Origin: Emergomyces orientalis
Taxonomy: Eukaryota; Ascomycota; Eurotiomycetes; Onygenales; Ajellomycetaceae
Direction: 5' to 3'
DNA length: 64,000 bases
Assembly (NCBI GenBank): GCA_002110485.1
Contig: MOWL01000068.1
Location: 186,001-250,000 of the forward strand
Made by a program: the position numbers and the translations under genes. Positions 48,941-61,100 of the stretch are shown in pieces. The number at the start of each line of letters is the position of its first letter. Position 1 is the first letter of the stretch. The notes beneath the pieces are model-generated. The model was given only the letters and a program-made list of their open reading frames with translations. It searched no databases and was not told where the DNA came from.

Positions 48941-51900
48941 TGCGGACGTGGGTATGTGGGTATGGGTATGGACGGTTTCCTTTAGTTCTAGTTGCCGCTA
49001 TCATGCATGCATGGTTGGGTGGAAAATCGCCGTGATAGAACGATAGAATCGAGGGCTCCCGGTGCGGGAATGGGTGAAATAGACGCCAAGAGGGGGGAAT
49101 TGTTAAACTCAGAAAAAACAAAAAAACGGAGGATATGAAACAAAAGGTTTGGCTGGTCGTGTTAAGAAATGGGTGGGGGAGAATTGAAGAATTGAACGAG
49201 TGGTTAAAGTCGGAGAATCGGTAATATCAGGAGATTCAGTCCCGGGGTTCAGCGGTCAGCCAGATTTGAGGATCCAGGTAAGTTGGTAGGTAGGTAAATT
49301 CCCCGTCTCCCCAAGTATTTTGTTTATAGCATCTATACCTAACCACGGCAAGTCACATATATAAGATAAATATAACACGATAACGGCGAACTGGTTGGTT
49401 GTGAAGGGGAATTTTCCTTTCCAAAACGCATTAAAAAATATTTTTAAAAAAAAAAGAGCGACCGAACGAATGGGGAAATTGAGAGACCCCGCCGTTTTGA
49501 ATCTATATGCAGCCAAAAGATCTCTATGAATGAGTATCTTCTTTTTCTTTTTCTTTTTCTTCTTCTGTATGCTGGGTGGAAGGATTTGTCGGGTGTGTTG
49601 TGTTGTCCTTCGAAAGGGAAGGGATGCCGAATGGAAGTGAGGGCGGATTTTGTCTCCAGGTTCAACCTAAAGCTATGATGGGGGTTAGCTGGGATGGAAA
49701 TAAAATGCACAGTCCCATGGTACTGTGTGTATATCTTGTGTCTGTACAACAGGGCAGTGGTATCTATGGAATTGGATCTCGACGAACATGACGGACGTAG
49801 GGGGGAAATTTTTTGACGTACTACAAGCGAGGAGATGAGGGAAATGGGTGTATGGTCGACCGTAAGGGTGTTGTTTTCGAATTGTAGATCAGGATTTGGG
49901 ACCGGCCATTGGGGAGGTATGTAAAATAATTCGAGTCCCCTTTATCAAGGAAACGAGCGTGCAATTGGGTGGTTGGTTGAGGCTGAAGTGTAGTGGTTGT
50001 AGTAGTAGTAAGTGGTAGTGGTGGTAGGTGGTAGGTATGTGTAGCTACATCGAGAGGGAACGGTCGAGAGTTCGAAAACCGGTGGGAAAAGGGATAGGGA
50101 GAGGGGAGTCGGAGTCGGAGTAGTCGGGAGGAGAGAGAGGAGATGTCTTCTTTTCTTCTTTCTTGATTGTCCTCCCCCGAGAAAAAAGAAAGAAACACTC
50201 CACGGAGGAAACAGTTGGAGTGGCGGTAGGGAAGAAGCTTGTCAGGTTGAGGTTGGGGGCTGCATGCTCGTGGTTGAGGGAAGGATAGAAAGATGTCACC
50301 TCTCTCTCGCCTGTCGCTGTTGCTGACGCTGGTCAAATGTCAATAATGTCAAAGTCCAGAATGTGGATGTCTCTCCAGAAACTCTCTTGTGTCAAATGAT
50401 AAGAGTAAAAATAATAATTGACTAACTCCTGGGTGACAGTGACAGTGACAGTCGCAGCGGTCGAGGCAGCCCCTTGTTGGCAGTTTACCAGTTGTGGCAT
50501 GATGAGATCGGGCGTGCATAAGGGGAGAGACTAAGCCGGGTAGCGCAGCGCACGGGATGGAAAATAGGGGCAACCATTATTATTATTATTATTTTTTTAA
50601 ATAAAAAAAAAAGTCACCCTGTAAAGCTAACTATTCATCGTCAAGCACTCAATTCTGTCCTATTATTATTTGCTACTACTACTACTATTTACTATCGTCA
50701 TATTATCATTATGATAACAGACTTATGGTGTGGTGGATACACGGCCCCAACCTTGAACCTTCAACTTTTTCCAACCTTCAAACACGGGAGCGTACCAAAG
50801 GATCAAAAGAAGAAATAAAAGCGTAAAAAAAGGGGCAAAGAAAACCACCTTATTTATTTATTTTATTCATATATATATTTGGGAAGCTTTCAGGCCTTTC
50901 AACCGGACCGCATAGACTACCACCAAGACTTTTCCATTTTCCAAACTCTCTGGAGGGAAACCAACAGGTCTTTATCGACGGAGGCGTTTTTCGCCCCAAG
51001 CGGCCCGAGAGTATGGGATGGGCTTTTTTAAACTAATTATTCTTAATTATTTATATTTTACAGTGGTGTCCCCCATAGCTCACTCGGTAGTGAAACTAGT
51101 TTTTTTATTTTTATTATCAAGCTACTCCCACCTTTCTTTGAGAATGAGGTGCTTCGAAATAGACCCTGGAGCTGGCTATAATATTAGTCTCTATCCACAA
51201 TAATAATAGTGATTTTCTGCATCATAAACATCATCCCCTGATACTATCCAAGCCGGTATGCATGCATGCATGTAATGTAGAAAGTGGATATGCACGTTTT
51301 GTGGGTGTGTGTTTGAAGCTTGATGAAAGCTCAAGCAAAACTTTTTATTGTGTTTCCATTCCAGACAGACAGACAGACAGAAGAAACAACATCGAGGGGA
51401 GCCAAGACATATATATATAAATACAAATAAACCTTCCTCAAAGCCAAGCAGCAAAACAAGAATACCAAAGGAAGAAGAAGAATAATAATAAACAGGTCCA
51501 GGTCACTCCAGACACGGCATGGAACGGGAACAAAACGAACGGACAGACAGACAAGAACTCGCACGCACGCTAGAGCTGTTGAGTGAAAATCCCATCTCTC
51601 TCCGCCGTCCAATTGGCAGTAAACAATGAAGCCGGGTGTCTGGTTGGCCTGCGGGGCTAGCTAGGGGGTTTGGACCTTGGAGGAGAAGGAGGAACATCTT
51701 AGCGCTCTGTTAGCCTGCTGCCGCTAAAAGCCAAAAAAGGTTTGAAGCAAACCCTTTGGGTGATGGATGGGGGGGGATTTAGTTTCAGGGGTAATATATC
51801 TGAAAAAAAAAAAAAATAACAAGAAAATCTTCGAATATGCCGACTTATTTTCTGGTCTCTTGTAGATGGGCTTGTAGATAACTAATCTTCCCAATGGATG

Positions 51901-54900
51901 ACCCAGAATCATACTGAGTGCTACGGATCCGTACTGCTACTGCTACTGTAGCTGTTTGTGCAGGCTGATTGAGGATATCAGCTACCAGGTAGGCATGTGT
52001 TTTCTGGATCGACAAGCTGATTGAGTGAGACAAGCTCCCTGAGATATAGATGACTGGTTCTCATGATCTGAACAACGATCCCCCAGGCGAGGCAGGGAAG
52101 GCAGTCTTCGAAGAAGAGAAGAATTTCGAACTGTGGTCTGCTACGCGTTTGGTTGGGCCTCTGTTCTCCGCAATAATGGCCTCTTTTTTTCTTTTTTCGT
52201 TTCCTTCTCCTTTTTTAATTTCACTATTGAGCAGAGAGTCAAAAGTTCTCCACTTGCTAGAACTTTCGGTATGGGAATTTCACCAGCTCTAACCGTTTTC
52301 CTCCCCTTCCACTCTCTCTCTCTCTCTTTCTCTAGCCTTCTAAGATCCCCTCTTCCTCTCCCATCCCACTGCTGGCCCTAGACAAACCAGACCTTTGGAA
52401 CACTAGCCGATTAACAGCCAGCCAGCCAGCCATCTGTTCAACAAAACCTCTCTCCAGACGTGTATCTTATGACAAGAACTGACACTGCCAGACAGCAGGC
52501 CCAAGATATGAACATGTTTCAGGTTGAGTTGACAGATGCAGGGATATCCCGATTGACGGGTCACAGACACCATACCATACCACACCACCCCACACAGGCT
52601 CTCGGCCTCTCATTCACCTCATCACCCTTCTCGCTCCTCGTATTGCTCAGTACTCATCCTGTATTCCTGTATTTTTCTCTCTCTGTGCTCTGGTACTCGA
52701 TTCGACCATCTTATTATGATGATTATTACGCTTGTAGATCCTGTCCATCCTTCGAAAATCACCCCTTGCTAAAGCAGCCATACACAAAACCAGAGCCAGT
52801 CGTAGTGATAATAATCAGCGAGATCAGCAGTCCAAATATATCAATTTATTCCCCGATAAAAAAGAAGAAAGAAGAAGAAAAGAAAGGGAAATCCATATCA
52901 GATCTGCCCCCAACGATCATCAGAACACGAATCCATTCAAAGATAGACTTGCGATTTGCCTGTGTATCTGAGCTAAACCTGTAATTAATGGGTATTATTT
53001 TTCTTACAGCGGAAAAAAAAAAAAAAGGAATTAATAGCAAAGTTTCAACAGCGCTTTCGGGGAACAGCTTCCAGGTCCCTGCGCCCAGTGATTTCTCTTG
53101 CTTGCCTCTTCTTCCAGCCAGTTGAAAATTTCTGGCTGTTATTCTCAGCTGCCAGTTGGTGGCCGCAGGCTGGCTTCTGCGGCGCTAGTATTAAAAAACA
53201 AAAACAAAAAAAAGAAAGAAAAAACTACCTTGATAACATGATGCTGGCGCAATTCGCTAATAAATGGATGGTATATTTGGTTAAACATCCGTAGGCACAG
53301 GTTTTTTTTTTTTGATTTTTTTTGATTTTTTACTCTCTATTGGGATTTCTCGGAAATAATATCTACCTCATACCTGCTGCTTTCTCTTTTTTTATTATTG
53401 ATTCATGATACCAGTGTGTATATATGAATACCTCCCTCTTGATGTGCATTTCTTCACAAAAAAATCCTCTGGGGCATAATATTTTCCGATCAAGAAATCC
53501 AAAAAGAAAAGAAAAAACGATTCATGAATGTGATTGTGACTCCAGCCTGTGACCACCACCGCGCTAAAGGTTGCGCTCACCAACCTTCATTTTCTCTCTG
53601 AACCTCAGATCGTTTATTTTCTGCCGCGCTGCAGGGATATCCATAAACCCAGGACCAGAAATACCTTCCGGCCAGCCCGGGAAGGCCGTGTTTCACTTTC
53701 ACTTTCCCAGGTTCCATCATTTCGACGATGGGATGATGTGCGCCAACGAGATATCGGTTTAAATAACCGAGAGACATATATTTGCCCCCTTTTTCCTCAT
53801 GCCAGAGCTGGCTACAACCGTCTTCTTTCACGGTTCCATCTTCCATCTTCCATGCAGGGCATGTTATTTACAGCACATGTCCCTGTGTGGCTTTTCGCAC
53901 AGGGAGGTGTGCAATCAGGGGAGGACAAAAAAAAGTTCTACGGACATCCGATGATATGATCTATCGTTGACTTTTTTCGTCATTCGCCTCGCCCTTTTCT
54001 TCCTTATTAACAAACTTCTGTCAAAAAGGCCCCATTCATTTTTTCCTCTGGTTCATCTACAAACTAGCTCCCGAAAGTTAAATATATATATATTTACCTA
54101 CTATGTATATGTAAACTACCATCCTTGGAAACTATGAGAAAGAGACTTTTTCTTACCCGAGGTCGTTTCCATGGATCGGGGAATCCCCGTCACTGGTTAT
54201 ATGTCGGCTCAGCTCTGATAATCTGGGGTATATCATTATTATTATCATTATTATTGTTACTTGAAACATGAATTCCCCTTATTATTATTATTATTAAAGC
54301 TATCCATTTCCCCCCTTCTTTGCATTCCTTTCCTCCCCGCTTCCCACCTTAGACGAGATGATCCCCCCAGAAACAGCCATACATTTCCTCTCCAGTTCAG
54401 TTTTATCTGCTTTTTCTTGCTGTTCTATTTATCTCTATATATTTTTGGTAGGAAATCCACCCTGGAGATGGGTAATATTTTGAAGTATGCTAGTACCTCG
54501 CTTAACATCTCATCTCTTTCTCATTGCTCCCGGGGGGAAGTGCATCATCCAAACATTTTAACCGGGCCCACGCACGATTCTTGCCCTTGAAGTGGACAAT
54601 TCTGCCGCAGCCACTCTGCGAAGGAGGAACAAGGCAACAGACAACAGGCAGAAAGAAAGAAAGATTATGATTAAATTGAAGCGATGCGAAATTAGAATTG
54701 GGAATTCGGGAATTCATAATTCGGACCAAGGAAGACTGAAACAAGGCCCCAGCATCCTCCACCAACAACAAAATTTCATCAAACCTAGGGTGTGTTTTAC
54801 CCAGCTGCATACCTAGAATTATATATATCATAACCACAATATAATATATATATATATACCCGTCCCAGGCTCTTCCCCTCCCACGTGCAAAACCAAAAAG

Positions 54901-56947
54901 GGGACTCTGCTACCACTTTTCAATCATCCATTCCATCAGCATGCCTAATTCCTAATACCAACGTTGCCAGGATCTCGCTCAACCACCGTTCCCCCCGGAT
55001 GGGGGCGGGAATTGAGATTCCAAAATGCCGGCTTCAACATTTCCGCCGTCTGGCTTGCCTGCGGGATGTGAGAATACCAAGTTGTCAGCATATATCCTTT
55101 TTTACTTAGGAGAGAGAACAAAGACCAATGTGGCCGATGTCGACTTTTTCTCTTATGAAAAGAGGAGAGTCCGAGCAGTTTTTTCTGTGCTAACATATTG
55201 AATAACGCAGAATGGCCGTAGTGGTCACTGGTAGGGAAACAAAGGGTGGTTGAACTCGATGCTTCGTCTTGGCTACGTGTTGGGCTTAGGCTGGTATGCT
55301 GTTTTCATATATACATCAGCTGTGCTTGTTCTGCAGGCAGGCGATTGGTTTTCTTCTCGGATAATGAATGTACCCCCCGAGGGTCTTTTTTTTCTTTCGG
55401 ACTCTAGTTTTCGGACAGTTTCTTTTGGCTTCCGTTTACGATTCCAGCACAAATACCATGCTTCATTCCTGCCTGGGAATGAAACAATCTCTGGGTAACT
55501 CTCCCCTCTTTTACTAGGCAAGGGGATAAGAAAACTATTATGTACTGTACCACATCTGCACCGGCGGTGTATATGCTTTGTATACATTGTACATGTACCT
55601 TACATTCCACACCTGTTGCCTTAGGCCCTTGATACTCAATGACAGGTTCAGGGTTAACAAACCCAGGGACTCAATACTCCATTGCGAACCGAGAGAGCAG
55701 ATCTGTCAGCTCTATGATGACACATCTGTGGCATGAATTGCATTTCACATACCTCCTTCGATACCTCGGTAAAGTGACGGTGACACAAAAGGATAAGCTG
55801 AAATGCCTTTTTTAACTCATCTCCTCCGCTTGCGGGATTTTTTTATTTTTATACATCATGTTTCTTCAAATACGGAGGCAGACACGGCCTGCTATTGGCA
55901 TGTCTATAGAATCAGGCATTTCCACACCGATGGCTAGCTAATTGCACTCGTAAAGCATTTTCTTGTCTTCGTCAGACAAACTCCCCGATTGTTATCACCC
56001 GTGGGCAGAAGAAACAGACAAGTCCTGAGGTTATATATCTCCCAAATCTAAACGGAGATTTATCCTGACTCGTGATCTCTGTCTCGACAATGCAATTCTG
56101 AAGAGAGAAAAGAGAAATGATGACACAAATATACATCTTCTCGTTCGCACGGCCCCGTGGAAAATGAGAACAACCACGGATTTTCAAAAATAAGGCGAAA
56201 GCAGTGAAGATGTATATCATAAGAGACAGGCCATACCCAGACAGATGTTTATGTGGAGAGGGGATGGGAGAGTGGAAGGTTAAGAGGCTGCGAAGGGGGA
56301 TTGGTGTTAGCATGTAGTGAAATTTGTCGCAGTGCTAATAAAACAAATGTATAATTACTATTAAGGATATTATGCAGCCATCAACTGGATACCATTTCCT
56401 TGCCAATCGACATAATAGAATTTGGGCCTTACCTTTTTTTTTTTTGCAATGGAACAGCAGCGAGCAGTAATTTTTCGGTTTTTGGCTGATGACCTCATCG
56501 CGGCCTCGGGCCCCGCTGATGGCGAAACCTTTTAAAATGAAGGCCGAAAACACAGAAGGGCAAACACCGCCAACCAACCAAAACATTTGTCCAGAATTGT
56601 CTTGTCAGGCCAAGGTTAGGAATTGGTCATCAGGCGAGGGGTGGATGAGTAGCGTTCGGGGTTCCGGTACGGGGTAGTTACTCCAGGAACTATCTCCTTG
56701 GGCTCCTACGTCCTATCTCTACCTGTGTCGTACATAATATACCTGCGTTATTATTGCTTGGTAAGAAGGGGGAGCAGGAGAATAGATAAACCTTATCAAG
56801 GCCAAGCAAATCCTCCACGGAGATAAGATAGTGCTCAATTGCTATCTTGTTTGAAATTAATTCTTCGAAATTGGTCGCAGAGAGAAAGTTATATCCAACC
56901 TCATTTCTTCCTCCGCGGACAACTCACTCGACGAAAGAAAAAAAAAA
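48941..56947. other. 8-kb divergent non-coding interval between the apsA-like and GST genes
   Basis: No open frame here has family resemblance or a plausible exon chain. Visible content is low-complexity: CTTTTT repeats (49540-49565), a GT/AG-rich stretch (49990-50040), ATT repeats (50575-50597), CATG repeats (51257-51272), CAGA repeats (51361-51381), a TC run (52310-52332), poly-A or poly-T runs (51801-51815, 53018-53030, 53303-53330) and TAT tracts (54080-54095, 54838-54860). It presumably contains both promoters and long leaders. A non-coding transcript or a gene with very small exons cannot be excluded. Confidence 0.45.
51361..51381. repeat. CAGA tetranucleotide microsatellite
   Basis: Four to five CAGA units in the apsA-GST divergent interval; a related shorter run recurs at 51540-51552. 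Confidence 0.8.
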
Positions 56948-58176
56948 ATGGCAGATAAGGTAATTCCTATATAATTCCCAGGACAATATGCGTGTGTGCC
57001 AAATAAACCATAGCTGACCACACCCAGAACACACGCGTGCACCAAGATGCCAAACCGGACGGTCAATTCCGACGACAACCCTCCGTCTTCCGCTCCAGCA
57101 TCTCACGCTCTCCAACCGCCCCATTCCCCGCAGAACGGGACCGATATGTCCTATACATAAACACTGGCTGCCCCTGGGCACACCGTGCCAACATCGTGCG
57201 CACGCTGAAGGGACTGGAGCCCATAATCCAGCTCGTAGCCTTAGACCCACGAATGAGTTCCGATGGTTGGTATTTCTCAGGCGAGTACGGCAGCGCCGCC
57301 GCAGACCCTCTATACGGCTTCAAGTATCTGAAAGAGTTGTACTTGAAGGCTGATCCTGGGTATGAGGGTCGCTACACGGTTCCCGTGTTGTGGGATAAGA
57401 AAAAGGAGACGATTGTGAGTAATGAGAGTGGTGAGATTATTCGATTTATGTATGAGGAGTTTGACGGTTTGTTGCTGGATGAGGAAGAAAGGTTGCGGGA
57501 TGTTAATAGGCCTGGCGGCGGGTTATATCCGGAGCACCTGCGGAGAAGGATTGATGAGATGAATGAGTGGGTGTATGAGACGGTGAATAATGGGGTATAT
57601 AAATGCGGCTTCGCGACGGCGCAGGAGGCATATGACAAGAACATATACCCGCTATTTGCGTCATTGGATCGCATAGAAGAGCATCTGGGCCAGCCGGGCC
57701 AGCAGCCGTATTTATTCGGCGAGCATATCACTGAGGCGGATATCAGGCTATATACGACCATTATCCGCTTTGATGTGGCGTATCATGGGATTTTCAAGTG
57801 TAATTTGAAGATGATTCGGCATGATTATCTGCGGATACATCGGTGGCTGAGGACGCTGTATTGGGATGAATCTGAGCGGACATGCGGTGGAGCGTTTAAG
57901 AAGACGACTCTCTTTGACGTGGTAAGTGCCAGTTTTCCGTCTTCATTTCCCGCTGTTTCGTTTTTTTAGGTGCCCAGTCTCCTTCTAAGGTCACTGTAGG
58001 ACGGGTCTGGATTTAAGATGTTTCGGGATCAAGAGCCAACTGACAAATTCGCCGTCCCTGTTTACCAGTATAAACTCGCCTATCTCTCGGCCCTGCAAAT
58101 TAAGTTGGGTAGCACCGACAAGGTCGTGCCTGCTGGACCATCTCCCGATATTTTGCCATTGGAAGAATCATCATGA
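56948..58176 (+). CDS. ECM4: Glutathionyl-hydroquinone reductase / omega-like glutathione transferase (ECM4 type, 3 exons)
   Basis: Proposed exons 56948-56959 (MADK), 57028-57921 and 58069-58176; 337 residues. The short first exon follows an A-rich leader and joins in phase 0 through intron 56960-57027, which has a GCTGAC branch-like element. The thioredoxin-fold domain has RYVLYINTGCPWAHR, with catalytic Cys about residue 52 in CPWAH, the Xi-class signature. VPVLWDKKKETIVSNESGEI follows (cis-Pro and the glutathione-binding Glu-Ser). The all-helical domain starts near 170 and carries EADIRLYTTIIRFD and HGIFKCNLK. The last exon supplies VVPAGPSPDILPL, the usual end. Such enzymes reduce glutathionyl-quinones with GSH in the cytosol or mitochondria. 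An alternative last acceptor after 57999 keeps the same frame and would add 23 residues. Confidence 0.87.
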
Positions 58177-61100
58177 TGGGCCAAAGCGACGAGTTTTCAC
58201 ATCCTAGACAAATGGCCATGTCCATGAGAGCGACGTTTCTATGCCTTGATACTGTTCCATTGGGATGATAGATTTGAGCCAACCTGTTTTTAGACATGAA
58301 CTCCCCGTTCAGCTTTCATTCCTAGATATGTGTTGGATTTTAGATCTATATGCGCAGAATCTATACATATTTGGCATGATTTTCCCCCTCAGAACAGTTC
58401 TCCATTTCTGAGTCTCGAATACATGTAATTTAAACCAAAATTTAAACCAAATACTCACTCATCTCAGTCGAGTCTAGCCTCCAGCGGCAGCATGGGCCCC
58501 CTTTCCTGTCCCTGCCGTGCAAAATTACATTGCCCATAAGAATGGGGGAATATCAGTGGGCCAGGAAGAAAGAGAAAAGCCACATGGCAATACTGTGGAC
58601 TCTATCCGATAGAGAAACGGGATACATCCATAGTTTCATTTAATATCAACCGTCACCAGCATACTCTAACCAATTTGGGCGCCTTTCACGAAGTATGGGG
58701 GTAATGTGTGACAGAAGCAGCTCCATAACCGCGTGGAAGAACGGCGGACATCGCCATTCCTCTGGAGGAAAGTGGGTATTCCCGGCCGGCAAGGGGGGAA
58801 GAGCAAGCTTCGCCTCCGTATCCACCAACCCCCGGCCCTGGCACCATGAAAGCAAAAGGGGGCTACTCGACGAGAATCCGGGGTTTGAAGAAGGAGAAGA
58901 ATCATAATAACATTGGCTGGGCCTGCGAAGTTGACGGATCGTTCTTTAAAGTACACATTAGGGCCGCGGGAGAATGGGTTTAGCTGTCGGCGTGAATATT
59001 GAAAGAAGGGGGAGCGTGAGATGGTAGGTTGGTTTGCATGTTCCAAGCCTGTCGCAACGGCCCAAAGAAATTTGGACAGTGAATTGGCTTCAGGATTAGA
59101 AGAAGTCCAAAAATATACTACAGACGGCACGTTGTGAAAGCAGACAAGGGCTCACATACCAAAAAGAAAAAGAAAATAAATAAATCAAAAAGAAATTCCA
59201 GCTTAACAGGAACCAGTCCAGGATTCTATCCAATCCAACAATTTATATAAATACTAGTATCCATTCCAGAAGCAGCCAAAAGAAAAGAAAAGAAAAAAGA
59301 AAAAAGGGTGGCAGCACGACGGAGTGGCCGACATTAACCCTTTCGACCGCCGCGGCAGTTTTGCTGCCCAGCGAGAAAGTTAAGGTAAGCGAAGGAAACC
59401 CTGCGTTTTCGACAGGATGACAACTGCCGATGTTTATTCGCCGCGGTGGTCGCCGCCTACTTAATTAATTTTTGTTCAGGGGAATTTCAACCTAGCCGCG
59501 CATGGTTGGAGCGAGGGTGCCATTGATTTAGCCCGGGGAGGGGGGGGGGGGGGGGGGGTCGTAGAGCCATTCCTAAGTAGCTCAGTTCGCCATGGGCGAC
59601 GGAGCTTGATAACGGAGGGGATTAAACATGGCTACAAATAATTGGTGATGGTTGGAAGAATCCGACAAGAGGATATTTTTGAACGCAAGCTGCATACGAT
59701 GCTTGGGATGATTTGACGTCTCTTGCATGTAAGGGGGCCGTTTTGTATATTCTTAGTAACAGGTATGTAAGTGAGCGACTATGAAATGCACTCCGCAAGC
59801 TCTTGATGTAGGTGAGATCTTTCGGAAGTTTTTGCCCATTCAGCCATTGTATCCTGCATTTACTTCACTGGGATTAAGGCTGGCTTAGTGGCCCTTTTCC
59901 CGCAGCTAGCCTTGGGGTGTTTGTGGAAGAAGCTTCCACGGTTAAGGGCTTGTGCTAGGGTGTGCTCGAGATTGTACGCAGTCAGATATCCAGAAATACA
60001 TGTAGCTATGCGGGTGTATCCCTTACAGGGGAGTCCGCGCGGAAGAAAGCCGACATGGATTATGTCAAACCACCTCTGCCGTAGTATTACTGAATCCATG
60101 GATGTGGGATTTGTTAAGTGCTGACTGCATGATCTTTTTGCTGGGCCGACTTGCGCATTTCACATGCAATGTGATTTGATTGATGCAATGCCGGTGTTCG
60201 AATACCCAATAAAGCCACCATCGCCCATCACAGGGTAACAGGGCTAACGGGATAACAGGGAACCATATATTTATCTCGGTTTGACAAGGGACGATAAATA
60301 AATAATCAACAAATAACACACAAAAAAACAAAACTAAAATAAAATAAAATATCGGAAAGCGAGTGATGATGCTCGAAAAGAGCGTTGTATTTTGATGCTT
60401 AAGCTTCGGGCGACACATTTGTATACCGAACCGGCGGCAATCATCGCATCCTTCTGTGGCAAGGATACAGCGAATCCAAGAGGCTACATGTATCTGCACG
60501 TCCCCCTAGTACAACAATCGAGGAGAAATCTCAATCCCTGTTGGAATATATCCTTGAAGGGGAACAGACTTTCATGGAACTTGTAGAAGGGATGTTCGAA
60601 TCTTCTTGTCCGAGGCATATTTTTTTAAACAGCTGACTAGCGAGATGTAAAATTTCATCCACCTCCCTAAGGGTGTTGGAACAGCAACTCTGCCTACGCA
60701 GTACAGCCCCGGAGAAAGATAATCTGATGTCAACTGTCTCTGGAGTTTTCTTTCCTTTTCTTTCTTTTTATAATTATTAATTTGGGGGGTTTTTTTTTGG
60801 CCATTGTTCCAAGGTTGCATTGAACAACTGGTGTTCTCCAACTGATGCTCTTGGCATCCAAGGTTCCTTTGCAAACGCTGTTGCTATTCAGGGCAGCTAT
60901 GGGCGCCTGATTAAGGGGGATGCATCGAAATTCAAAAAAACCTCAACCCTGTATTGAATTTTTTTTTTCTTTTTCCTTCTTCGTTTCTTTCTGATAGCTC
61001 CCAAGCCTGATCTCTGCATTGAGTTGGCTCATCGCGGAATAGCTGGAGGAGGGGGGGGAGAAAGAAAAAGACCAGTTTGCCAATTGAATCTCAAGATAGG

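Noticed and set aside
60190..60210. GTGTTCGAATACC, resembling a tRNA B box
   Set aside because: No matching A box, anticodon arm or acceptor stem could be folded around it.
60249..60260. GGGATAACAGGG, resembling the core of a LAGLIDADG homing-endonuclease site
   Set aside because: Matches only 12 of 18 positions of the I-SceI site and sits in a local imperfect repeat; most likely chance.
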